Source: an uncultured Dialister sp.
GTDB lineage: Bacteria > Bacillota > Negativicutes > Veillonellales > Dialisteraceae
Direction of reading: 5' to 3'
DNA length: 13,739 nt
Assembly (NCBI RefSeq): GCF_900538805.1
Contig: NZ_UPZP01000060.1
Location: 1 to 13,739 of the forward strand
Shown in pieces: positions 1-7,500 of this stretch (position 1 is its first letter; each line of letters begins with the position of its first letter). Made by a program: the position numbers and the translations under genes. The notes below the pieces were generated by a model. The model did not search any database. It saw nothing but the letters and a program-made list of their open reading frames with translations, and had not been told where the DNA came from.

Positions 1-114
1 ACCGGCTGCTTGCTAGGCTTTGCCGGGCCCGGGCTTTCACCGGACTATACTATACACGCCGAACTGGCGCACACCTTTTGAACCCTTTGAACCTGGGCCG
101 CCTCCGGCGGCCCT
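1..114. other. Intergenic tail with structured GC-rich segment
   Basis: No gene is seen here. Positions 1-62 are rich in short palindromes. Read on the minus strand (the cdaR direction), there is a CCGG-bounded hairpin with a GAAA-containing loop followed by a GCAAAGCC block. This could be the start of a structured leader of the next downstream gene, which lies outside the window; in Bacillus subtilis the gene after cdaA-cdaR is glmM. I could not match it to a named riboswitch. Positions 76-113 are a fragment of the palindromic element described elsewhere. Confidence 0.35.
76..113. repeat. Fragment of palindromic element next to cdaR stop
   Basis: Two 9-bp units (TTTTGAACC at 76-84, CTTTGAACC at 85-93) are followed by a perfect 8-bp hairpin: GGGCCGCC at 95-102, loop tcc, GGCGGCCC at 106-113. 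The hairpin ends one base before the cdaR stop codon complement (115-117). The arrangement of 9-bp units, hairpin, then TTTA/stop is the same as at the tpsB 3' end (11610-11675). On the minus strand the hairpin lacks a T-run, so it is not a classical terminator, though it could stabilise the mRNA 3' end. Confidence 0.7.
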
Positions 115-1035
115 TTAGTCTTCATCGATTTCCACTGTCACATTCACCCTGGGTACTGCCACACTGCCGCCGGGCGGAGGGGTGACGGAGACAAGGCGGT
201 GGATGTCGGCGCTGGCGCCGGTGACGTCGATGGGATCAAGGTCAAATGTCCTGTTATTAGCGAAGAAGGAGAAGGGAGCCGTCAGGGTAGCCACCGGCGG
301 GGTGACTGTGATTTTACCTACTTTGTAGCCCTTGGCAGGGTCCCCTTTGGTTTCTATCTTGATGGGGAGGTTGCCCAGTTTGGTGGCCTCCTTCATCTTC
401 ACTGTCACCTTCACCTGGCTGGGCATGACATCCAGTCCGGTCACCGTATTTCCATCGGCATCCAGAATGTTGACGCTGTCAAATTCGGAGAAGCTCTTTT
501 CCTTGCCCGCAATGTTGACAGATACCACGGCCCTGTCGGCCTTGGCAATCATGGTGGAGCTGCCGGCGATGGTTATGGTATCGGGAGTGACCTTATTGCT
601 TTCTACGGAGAAATTCGTTTCCGGCGTTCCGAAAATCTGCACATTGGCAGGGAGTGTCTTCACAGCATAGGTATCCACATTCAGGTCGAAGGTTTTCGGC
701 GTGACGGATACCACAGACTCATCACCCGGTACGGATACCAGGATGGGGGTATTGGGATAATCGCCGTCGGTGAGGCCCGCTAAATCCACATAGGCCTTGA
801 TATTGTCGGAGCGCATGTAAATCATGTCACTTCGGGACATACGAACCTTCACCTTCACCGTAGAGGGTACATTGGTTGCCACCAGGGAGCGGTCCAGATT
901 TCTTGTTTCCACCGGTACGGTGTACGTATTTTCCACCTGGGGATTCTGCTCGTTCATCACATACACCCACAGGGCGCAGGCTGCGATGAGGCAGAGGAGT
1001 TTCGGAAGCCACCATTCAAATCTTGTGTATTTCAT
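115..1035 (-). CDS. cdaR: CdaR (YbbR-domain) regulator of diadenylate cyclase
   Basis: A 306-residue membrane-anchored protein with one N-terminal transmembrane segment (about residues 11-27, WWLPKLLCLIAACALWVYV) followed by an extracytoplasmic region of YbbR-type beta domains. The repeated signature is of the kind LPANVQIFGTP...NKVTPDTITIAGSS. In Firmicutes, CdaR binds CdaA and modulates c-di-AMP synthesis. I chose the start at 1035 (MKYTRFEWW) rather than the in-frame ATG at 1050. The 1035 ATG overlaps the cdaA stop as ATGA and has GGAGG (complement of 1044-1048) 8 nt upstream, while the 1050 ATG lies across that ribosome-binding site. Family assignment is by motif and operon context. The gene that follows it is outside the window. 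Confidence 0.9.
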   Translation of the reverse strand: MKYTRFEWWLPKLLCLIAACALWVYVMNEQNPQVENTYTVPVETRNLDRSLVATNVPSTVKVKVRMSRSDMIYMRSDNIKAYVDLAGLTDGDYPNTPILVSVPGDESVVSVTPKTFDLNVDTYAVKTLPANVQIFGTPETNFSVESNKVTPDTITIAGSSTMIAKADRAVVSVNIAGKEKSFSEFDSVNILDADGNTVTGLDVMPSQVKVTVKMKEATKLGNLPIKIETKGDPAKGYKVGKITVTPPVATLTAPFSFFANNRTFDLDPIDVTGASADIHRLVSVTPPPGGSVAVPRVNVTVEIDED

Positions 1036-1859
1036 TTCAGGGGCCTCCATTTCTGCAGTACATCGCTGACGCCCTTCGGTTTACTGGTGACCAGATAGTT
1101 CCGAAGGATATTCTTCAGACTTTCCGCATCCTGACCGCGGTAAATATGGCCGCCGTAGGTGTAGGAAACGATGCCCGTTTCCTCACTGACCACCACGATG
1201 ACACAGTCCGCCTGCTCGGACATGCCGATAGCCGCACGGTGACGGGTGCCCAGCTCTGTGGACAGGTTATGGTCACGAGTCAGCGGCAGGAGACAGCCCG
1301 CCGCCATGACCCGGTTCTCGCGGATAATCACGGCGCCGTCGTGGAGAGGCGTATTCACGATGAAAATATTTCCAAGAAGCTCTTTGGAAACGAGACCCTC
1401 AATGCGGATGCCCGTGTCAATGCGATCATCCAGCCCCACGCTCCGTTCAAACACGATAAGAGCGCCGATTTTATTGGCGGACATGGTCATGGTGGCAGCC
1501 ACCACATCATCGATGACATGGTCCCACTCCACCTCATTCATGACACGGGAAGAAACATAGAACTTTCCCCGGCCGATCTGCTCCAGCGCCCGGCGAAGCT
1601 CCGGCTGGAACACCACCGGCAGCGCCACGATGAGCACCGTCATCAGCTTGTCCAGAATCCAGCTGACCACATGAAGCTGCAGCCACCCGGCAATCACCGT
1701 AAAAATTCCAAGAAACACCAGCCCCTTCAAAAGAGCCGTAGCCCGGGTGTCGCGGATTAAAATGTAAATACGATATAGAAAAAAGGCAACCACCAGGATA
1801 TCCAGAATATCCCAGAGCCTCATAGTCATAAACAATCCCTGTATCTGCGTGAGAAACAT
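1032..1859 (-). CDS. cdaA: Diadenylate cyclase CdaA (DAC domain)
   Basis: Membrane-bound enzyme condensing two ATP into c-di-AMP. The N-terminus holds three hydrophobic segments (roughly residues 10-27, 38-58 and 60-80), then a short coiled linker (FQPELRRALEQIGRG) and the DAC domain. Both catalytic signatures are visible: DGA in LHDGAVII and RHR in TRHRAAIG. Length (275 aa) is normal for CdaA. The ATG at 1859 is preferred over 1865: AAGGAG (complement of 1867-1872) is 7 nt from the 1859 ATG but only 1 nt from the other. The gene overlaps cdaR by 4 nt (ATGA), so the two are one operon, as in other Firmicutes. Confidence 0.96.
   Translation of the reverse strand: MFLTQIQGLFMTMRLWDILDILVVAFFLYRIYILIRDTRATALLKGLVFLGIFTVIAGWLQLHVVSWILDKLMTVLIVALPVVFQPELRRALEQIGRGKFYVSSRVMNEVEWDHVIDDVVAATMTMSANKIGALIVFERSVGLDDRIDTGIRIEGLVSKELLGNIFIVNTPLHDGAVIIRENRVMAAGCLLPLTRDHNLSTELGTRHRAAIGMSEQADCVIVVVSEETGIVSYTYGGHIYRGQDAESLKNILRNYLVTSKPKGVSDVLQKWRPLK
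1044..1048 (-). promoter_or_regulatory. Ribosome-binding site that decides the cdaR start
   Basis: GGAGG on the minus strand, 8 nt before ATG 1035 and inside the end of cdaA. It supports the start at 1035 with translational coupling to cdaA. Confidence 0.75.
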
Positions 1860-1866
1860 AGGCATT

Positions 1867-1872
1867 CTCCTT
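1867..1872 (-). promoter_or_regulatory. Ribosome-binding site of cdaA
   Basis: AAGGAG on the minus strand, 7 nt from the ATG at 1859 and too close (1 nt) to the ATG at 1865. It moves the start two codons downstream of the longest reading. Confidence 0.7.
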
Positions 1873-1921
1873 TATAGCAAGCCGCATCAGCGGTCACATG
1901 ATTCATATATTTAATGTTTTT

Positions 1922-1950
1922 ATTGTAGCATGAATAGGAAGAGAAAGGAA
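1922..1950 (-). promoter_or_regulatory. Weak candidate promoter of cdaAR
   Basis: On the minus strand a TACAAT (-10, complement of 1922-1927) lies in a short AT-rich stretch between cdaA and element A. The -35 position at 17 nt spacing reads TTCCTT, a poor match. It is the best candidate between element A and the gene, but motif-based only. Confidence 0.35.
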
Positions 1951-2052
1951 ATGGGATTTGAAGGACGCGCGGAGCGCGTCCTTGTCCGGCCCCTTGGGGT
2001 GCCGGACGGTTCTTAGGATTAACCGGCCTTTTGACACGCCTGTCGGCGTGAG

Positions 2053-2088
2053 GGTTCAGAGGGTTCAGAAGGTTCAGAGGGGTCAGAG
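2053..2088 (+). repeat. Four 9-bp units (GGTTCAGAR), left of element A
   Basis: GGTTCAGAG, GGTTCAGAA, GGTTCAGAG, GGGTCAGAG: four contiguous units in 36 nt. Inverse-oriented counterparts lie at 2425-2460. Confidence 0.9.
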
Positions 2089-2424
2089 GGGGTGGTATCG
2101 CCTTCGGCGATGAAGTTTTATAATTCTGCTTCGCAGAATAGAAAACCATACAACCGGGCTGCGCCCGATGGAAATGCACCCCTATCCCCGCCTGCGGCGG
2201 TACTTCCCCCGGAGGGGGAAGTTATAACAGCTATATGCTTTGTGCTACTTATGAGGTAATAAGCTGAGCGTAGAGCAAATCTGCCCCTCCGGGGAAGACG
2301 CCGCCGAAGGCGGCAGAAGGGGTGCATTTCCGGCGCCCGCAGGCGCGGTTGGCTTGTTTTCTCTACGCCCACAGGGCGGTTGTATGGTTTTCTAGTAACT
2401 GACGGCGCAGCCGCCCACCTTCCC

Positions 2425-2460
2425 CTCTGAACCTTGTGAACCTTTTGAACCCTCTGAACC
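2425..2460 (-). repeat. Four 9-bp units (inverted), right of element A
   Basis: On the plus strand CTCTGAACC, TTGTGAACC, TTTTGAACC, CTCTGAACC. The unit order matches 11610-11645 except for one base in the first unit. Confidence 0.9.
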
Positions 2461-2592
2461 TTCACGCCCTCAAGGGCGTGTCCATAAAAGGCGCCCACCA
2501 GAACCCTCGCGCCAAAGGCGCGTCAAACTTAAGCCCCTTAAGAACCTTCGGCCCGAAGGGCCGTCAACCCTCACGCCCGCAAGGGCGTGTCC
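2456..2592 (+). repeat. Tandem hairpin units GAACCYTC-stem-GTC
   Basis: Four units with near-constant flanks and different perfect stems: CACGCCC/GGGCGTG (2463-2480), CGCGCC/GGCGCG (2508-2522), CGGCCC/GGGCCG (2549-2563), CACGCCC/GGGCGTG (2572-2589). Each follows (G)AACCYT and runs into TC. A reversed unit lies at 2029-2058 and one at 11641-11670. They end just upstream of the zinc-ribbon gene promoter. Confidence 0.8.
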
Positions 2593-2601
2593 CAAAGCCC
2601 C

Positions 2602-2630
2602 TTTACCATTCCCCTCTTCTCCATTATACT
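2602..2630 (+). promoter_or_regulatory. Promoter of the zinc-ribbon/rhodanese operon
   Basis: TTTACC (2602-2607), 17 nt spacer, TATACT (2625-2630). It lies just beyond the last hairpin of element A, giving a predicted start near 2637 and a leader of under 20 nt containing AGGAGG (2641-2646). Confidence 0.6.
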
Positions 2631-2654
2631 TACCTATAAGAGGAGGTCTTTCAT

Positions 2655-3350
2655 ATGGCTTTTACTTTAATCTGCCACGCCTGCGGGCAGAAGCTGACTT
2701 TATTTGATTTGGACGTGAAGAAACGGAAAGGCACGGTCCGCTGCACACGCTGCGGCGCGCGGATTTCCTATGATTTAGATAAAAGAAATATCCAGCAGTC
2801 CGGTTTCTGGGCTGCCGAGGAACCGGCCTTTGACAGCCGGGCGAAGAATCGGCTGGTGAACCAGCTGAAGCGGGAGGAAGCACGGAAGGCGAAGGCCGAG
2901 GGGAAAGACGCACCGGATGTGATTTCCATGGATACAAGCCCCTCCCGGGTCCACGATTTCGACGAGAACCCCTTCAGCGCCAAAGCGGGCTTTGCGAAAT
3001 TTGACCTGAAAACGGGGCAGATTGTGGGAGACAATCCGAAAGAGCCTGCTGCCCCCAAACTTCGACCGGAAAAGGATGGCATTACCTTCAAAGTGGTGGA
3101 CCGGAGTCACCAGAAACGCACCATCCGCGCCGCCCACTCCGCCCTGCCGTCCATGAAAAACGAAGCGAAAACGGCAGAAAAGACCTTTACCCCGCCGCCC
3201 CGTATCGTCACCCGCACCGCCCACCGGAACATGCAGCTCGTCCGCCAGGCCAGCACTGCCCGGGCGCCCAAGGCGCCGGTGAAAATTTCAAAGATCCAGT
3301 CCTTCTGGCAGAAGGTGAAAAACTTCTTCTCCTTCGGCCATCATTCATAA
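2655..3350 (+). CDS. Zinc-ribbon protein of unknown function
   Basis: A 231-residue protein. The N-terminus is a four-cysteine zinc ribbon, C7-x2-C10 and C30-x2-C33 (CHAC...CTRC), like the MJ0042/zinc-ribbon families found at the start of many bacterial proteins. After about residue 45 there is no recognised domain: a charged Lys/Arg/Glu stretch (about 62-90), a low-complexity middle, a Pro-rich basic segment (about 170-200), and a C-terminal helix with aromatic residues (IQSFWQKVKNFFSFGHHS) that could lie on a membrane or partner. No signal peptide or transmembrane helix, so probably cytoplasmic. The start is set by AGGAGG 8 nt upstream. The rhodanese gene follows after 27 nt. Function is not inferable from sequence. 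Confidence 0.85.
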   Translation: MAFTLICHACGQKLTLFDLDVKKRKGTVRCTRCGARISYDLDKRNIQQSGFWAAEEPAFDSRAKNRLVNQLKREEARKAKAEGKDAPDVISMDTSPSRVHDFDENPFSAKAGFAKFDLKTGQIVGDNPKEPAAPKLRPEKDGITFKVVDRSHQKRTIRAAHSALPSMKNEAKTAEKTFTPPPRIVTRTAHRNMQLVRQASTARAPKAPVKISKIQSFWQKVKNFFSFGHHS

Positions 3351-3377
3351 AGGTTTATTTCCAAAGGAGGAAATACC

Positions 3378-3764
3378 ATGCACCACGCCATCTTCCTGTG
3401 CTTCGCACTTCTCATCCCCCTGGTCTTCCTGGGCGGCTGCGCTCCGTCCGCATCTGACGCCTACCACAAAATCACACCCCAGGCAGGCCATGAAATGATG
3501 AAAAAAGAAAACATCACCTTAATCGACGTAAGAGAACCAGCGGAATACCAGCAGGGCCACATTCCCGGCGCCCGCCTCATTCCCCTTGGCACCATCGACG
3601 ACACCGTCACCGCCAAACTGCCGGACAAGAAAAAGCCCCTCATCGTCTACTGCCGCTCCGGCGTCCGCAGCAAAAAAGCGGCCATGAAACTGGTGGAACT
3701 GGGCTACACCGACGTGAGAGACATGGGCGGCATTCTGGACTGGCCCTATGAGGTTGGGAAATAA
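3378..3764 (+). CDS. Lipoprotein rhodanese (sulfurtransferase-like)
   Basis: A 128-residue single-domain rhodanese with a type II signal peptide: hydrophobic segment 4-18, lipobox LGGC with lipidated Cys21. Residue +2 is Ala rather than Asp, which would suit outer-membrane sorting in a diderm. Rhodanese signatures are clear: LIDVREPAEYQQGHIPGA (48-65) and the active-site loop YCRSGVRS with catalytic Cys92. This domain moves sulfane sulfur to a thiol or binds persulfide; here it would act in the envelope. RBS AGGAGG precedes the ATG by 8 nt. It follows the zinc-ribbon gene by 27 nt with no terminator, so the two are likely one transcript. The substrate is unknown. Confidence 0.92.
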   Translation: MHHAIFLCFALLIPLVFLGGCAPSASDAYHKITPQAGHEMMKKENITLIDVREPAEYQQGHIPGARLIPLGTIDDTVTAKLPDKKKPLIVYCRSGVRSKKAAMKLVELGYTDVRDMGGILDWPYEVGK

Positions 3765-3775
3765 AGGGACCGCTT

Positions 3776-4456
3776 TGAGGCCCGGGTTCAGAGGGGAAGG
3801 TGGACAGCCGCTCCGCGGCTGAAGGGGCTTTGCCCTTCGGGCAAAAGGTTGTGTTCGCTCTCGCTCAGGGGGCGACGGCCCTTTGGGCCGAGGGTTGTGG
3901 TATCGCCCTTCGGGCGATGAATATATATGCCGCCAAGGGCGGCAGCAAAAACCGTATAACCGGGCCCACGGCCCGTTAGAAATGCACCCCTATCCCCGCC
4001 TGCGGCGGTACTTCTCCACAGGAAAGCATGTCACTGGATTCTCAGGTCGCTTCCCTCCCCTACGAATCCAGTTCGCTGGTGTAACTCCAGTTCCTTTGCC
4101 ACCCCTGACGGGGCACTATGGATGCCAGGCAGCGTGCCACATGTCTCAAAGAGCAAGCGCCGCTAAAACTTCCCCCTCCGGGGGAAGTGGTGCGAAGCAC
4201 CAAAAGGGGTGCATTTCCCACGCCCGCCAGGGCGGTTGTTTGGTTTTATCATAAGGGCGCCCCTTTTTTTGAGAGCGCCCTCCACGGCTTTTGCCCCCGC
4301 CGTGTCAGCGGCCACAACTCTTGGCCCGTGCGTTAGCACAAGGCCATATGCCCCTCTGCGCCGAAGGCGCAGGCCCCTACGGGAATACAGCCGTCCCAAT
4401 CCCGGCCTCGGCCCGAAGGGCCCCCAAACCTCTCGCCTTCAAGGGCGTGTCATTAA
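3776..4456. repeat. Composite palindromic element B
   Basis: Fills the gap between the rhodanese and tpsA 3' ends. In order: one 9-bp unit (3785-3793); hairpins CAGCCGC/GCGGCTG (3805-3821) and TTTGCCC/GGGCAAA (3829-3845); ATCGCCC/GGGCGAT (3902-3918) and TGCCGCC/GGCGGCA (3928-3944); the left module (3947-4014); a core with a 9-bp inverted repeat (ACTGGATTC 4033-4041 with 4064-4072) and an ~85 bp stretch shared with element C (4102-4187); the right module, inverted (4169-4249); hairpin GGGCGC/GCGCCC (4255-4280); and a degenerate tail to 4456. Unlike A and C it lacks four-unit 9-bp arrays. No credible gene. Confidence 0.82.
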
Positions 4457-4488
4457 AAAAACTCCTCCCTGAAAAGAGAGGAGTTTTT
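4457..4488. terminator. Bidirectional rho-independent terminator
   Basis: A perfect 11-bp stem (AAAAACTCCTC at 4457-4467, GAGGAGTTTTT at 4478-4488) with a 10-nt loop, giving T-runs on both strands. It lies 16 nt past the tpsA stop codon, so it is the natural terminator of tpsA. On the plus strand it could also stop transcription leaving the rhodanese operon through element B. Confidence 0.9.
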
Positions 4489-4504
4489 GATTGCCTTGAA
4501 ACAA

Positions 4505-7500
4505 TCAGTTGAAGTAGATGTACACACCCTTGAGGTCGATGAGGTCCAGGCCCATTTCTGTGTAGCCCACGTAGAGAGCTTTTTCAGAGAGGGACACGTT
4601 TTTGGTCTTATCGCCTGCGCGGACCACTTCTTCTGCTTCCTTGTCCTGCGGATGAACCTTGAGGGAAACGCCGTTGTATTCCAGCTTGAAGGTGCCGCTG
4701 CCTTCCTCGGTGGACAGGGTGGTGGTGAAGGTTCTTTCTTCATCAGGCACCTGGTCCGGTTCCGGCAGTCTCATGCCGGTGGCGGAGAGGACGAGCTTGT
4801 CCTCGTCTTCCCTGTGTTCCACGCCATAGGTTCCGTACTGGCCAACCTTTGCATCTTCCACGCGGAATACAGGAAGGGACGTTTCGATCTTGTTCCGCGG
4901 ACGGTAACCGCCGCTGTGAGCCCATACATCAGGCTTTACAATGGGGTTGAAGGTGAGCTGGACGATACCGGTGGAATGGAAGATGTAGTTCTTTCCATAG
5001 GGGTCTACATCGGTGGTAGAACCATAGGTCTGTGTGCCATTAATGAAACTGTTCACATCGAAGATCTGATCATCATAGGAAATCAGATTTCCCGGCTTAT
5101 AAGTGAAGTTTACACTATCACCATTAGCCATCTGGTCTTTCGGATCTTTCAGGATTGTCCAGGTCAAATCGTTCAGAGTAGAACCTTTACCGATTACCTC
5201 AGTGTAGATATCTTTTGGATGAACTTTGGCTATTCCTTTGATAGTTACATCATAGTTCTCGTAAGCATCCGTTCCATCACTGTGGACAATTCCACCACCG
5301 CTGTATTTCAAAGAGTCCGCATATTCTCCCACATCGGCTGTATCGCGATTTTTACGTTTTTCATTATATGGTGTGTTTGGATCTTCACTCAGGGAAATAG
5401 TAAACTTAGAGTCTTTAGAAATATCAAGCTTATCTCCATTTGCAAGGTCCGGGCGAACGATTTCGCTAAAAGTTGTACTATCCTTTTCACCATAAATCTG
5501 GTTCATTTCATTTTTAACAGTAATGGCTTTTTTGGAAACAATAGAGTTGCCTGGATTCACCACTTTGATGTTGTAGTTGTCCAGCGTCTTGGAGGTAGTA
5601 CCTGTGATCTTGTAGCTGCTGCCTGCATCCTGAGTCTTGACATTTTCGTTATTGGGATCGGATTTTGCCCCACCGTTCACATAGGTGAAGTCGCTGTCTT
5701 GGAGGACATCGGTGATGGCCTTTGCGTCATCACCATTAGTCAACCCCTGGAGATCAGACTTGTCCTTTTTATACCCATAGGTCTTCTCATCAAACTTCTG
5801 ACCATAGGTGGTAGAGACATCTTTCAATGTCAAGGTCAAGTCTGCCTTTTCAATCTTTTCTTTACCTACAACACCTTCCGTTACCGTATAATTCGTCAGG
5901 TCAGTCTTAAATGCAGCTTTGATGTCATAGCCTGGATCTGTATTCGCATTACCGGTTTTAACCTTACCGTCGTCACCGGTAACCAAAGCATCAGATTTTG
6001 TGGACAGATTCATTTCTTTCAGGATATCATCATAGCTATCGCCATTGACCGTCTGCGCTGTGCCGCCTGCCACATGGAAGCTAGCTGCATTGTCCACATT
6101 AATATCATTGGCCACGTTGGTCACATCACCGTACGTACGGGTCTTTCCCGTTGTATCAACCACCAGGACAGCCTTGTTTACGGTTGATTTACCAGATGTA
6201 AATGTCACCTTGTAATCCTGCAGAGAAATCGTATCACTACTAGAAATCGCGTAATTCGCACCTGCATTAGCCGTGTAAATACCTTTTGTATTTTTATCGG
6301 CGTCTGTCACAGCACCGGTGTTATTGTAGTGGATTGCATCGTTTTTGATGTTATCTGTTATTACAGAAACATCATCGCCATTTTTCAGGAGACCTTTCAG
6401 ATAATCAGTATCCTGATTATACCCATAGGTCTTCTCATCAAACTTCTGACCATAGGTGGTAGAGACATCTTTTAACTGAAGAACCAAATCTGCCGGCTTC
6501 ACCGTGATGGTACCACTGCCAGTAACTTCGTAGTTAGCGGAAGCATCGCTGTCATCGCTGGCCTTTATTTCTGCGCTGGAAGTCAGGTACTGTTTTTCAT
6601 AGCTGCCTGCGTGAGCCGTATCGTTGCTGCCTTTGCTGGCAGCATAGCTACCGTCGGTGGCAATGGTATATTGGATATCGCCCAGTGTATCTCCGTTCAC
6701 CAGCTGGGTTTTGTCGTAAGAAGGCTTCCCATTGGTCACCGCAGTATTGCCATAGGTCTGGGTGCCATCGGTGCTGATATTCAATGTTTTCCGCTTGATT
6801 TCTACTTCCCCATCATTGGCAGCCTTGTCGTACCCGTTCAGTGTCTTGACTCCATCCTGATAGGTCACATCCATCACATAGAAGGCTCGGTTGTCATCGT
6901 CAGCCTTCTTGTATTCATTCGTTTCTTTTCCATCTGTACCTTTTACTTTTTCATTTCCTTTGGTACGAGTGGCCGTTTCTTTAGCTCCGTCACTGGATAC
7001 GCTGACCGTAGAGAGGCCTTTCTTCGTGCCGCCTGAACTGGTCACATAGGTCAGATAATCGGATTCATTAAAGTTTTTGAAGCTGGTAACATCAATGTCA
7101 TTCTTTTGGGAATACTTGTAAGTTGCCTTAGAGGTCAGCGTGTCCGCCATTGCTTTTTCAGACAGGGAATCTCCATAGGTCTTGGAAGCATAGCCACCGG
7201 AAATGGTGATCACCGGAGTCACCTGGAAGATGAACTTGTTGCTGCTGTTATAGGTATCGGTATAGTTCGTCAGCATTTTATTAGAACTATTGGTAGTCAC
7301 GGTGGTATTGGCAGTGGATTTGGCCGTCCACTGGGCATTGGTACCGCTGATCAGATTGCTGCCCAGGCTAGTACCGTAGTCGCTGGGGGAATTCACATAG
7401 ACCTGCCAGGTACCGTCGGTACCGGTAGTAATAGCAGAGTATTTCGGATCCGTAGAGTTGACCAAAGAGCCCTGGCTTCCCTGGGCATCGATAACGACAG

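Larger units (their letters stand above)
1961..2592. repeat. Composite palindromic element A
   Basis: Fills nearly all of the gap between cdaA and the zinc-ribbon gene. In order: a 10-bp perfect hairpin (1961-1970/1974-1983); CACGCC/GGCGTG (2035-2050); four 9-bp units (2053-2088); hairpins ATCGCC/GGCGAT (2097-2111) and ATTCTGC/GCAGAAT (2123-2139); the left module (2141-2221); a core of about 60 bp; the right module, inverted (2289-2394); four inverted 9-bp units (2425-2460); then four small hairpins (2463-2589). The inner arms share an 18-bp perfect inverted repeat (2139-2156 with 2377-2394) and a 14-bp one (2170-2183 with 2318-2331). No convincing coding sequence. Confidence 0.85.

Noticed and set aside
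1..62. c-di-GMP-I (GEMM) or cobalamin riboswitch
   Set aside because: GCAAAGCC and a GAAA loop fit part of GEMM, but the AGGGCAAACC strand is missing. The cobalamin core match is also incomplete, and the segment is cut by the window edge.
115..1050. cdaR start at 1050
   Set aside because: That ATG covers the GGAGG that serves the ATG at 1035; the ATGA overlap with cdaA favours 1035.
2118..2498. Open frames inside elements A, B and C (also 3883-4254 and 11183-11506) with a shared peptide like EMHPFCRLRR
   Set aside because: They are translations of the GC-rich repeat modules. Frames begin and end at different module positions, occur on either strand, and lack ribosome-binding sites.
2425..2592. 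CRISPR array
   Set aside because: 9-bp units are contiguous without spacers, and the hairpin units have variable stems; neither fits repeat-spacer structure, and there are no cas genes.
2456..2592. Integron attC sites
   Set aside because: Palindromes with conserved flanks recall attC, but stems are only 6-10 bp, there is no RYYYAAC/GTTRRRY pair, and no integrase or gene cassettes.
4255..4280. Rho-independent terminator using the T7 run at 4264-4270
   Set aside because: The T-run lies inside the loop of the GGGCGC/GCGCCC hairpin, not after the stem.
4505..5000. Contact-dependent inhibition toxin at the TpsA C-terminus with an immunity gene
   Set aside because: No VENN-like junction or recognised toxin motif. 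The gene is followed at once by a terminator and no small immunity gene; the C-terminus matches the GC-rich conserved end instead.
4487..6187. Long plus-strand open frames opposite tpsA (also 7106-8164 and 10034-10984)
   Set aside because: Antisense shadows of a real, domain-rich gene. No domain, no ribosome-binding site, and residue content typical of reversed codons.
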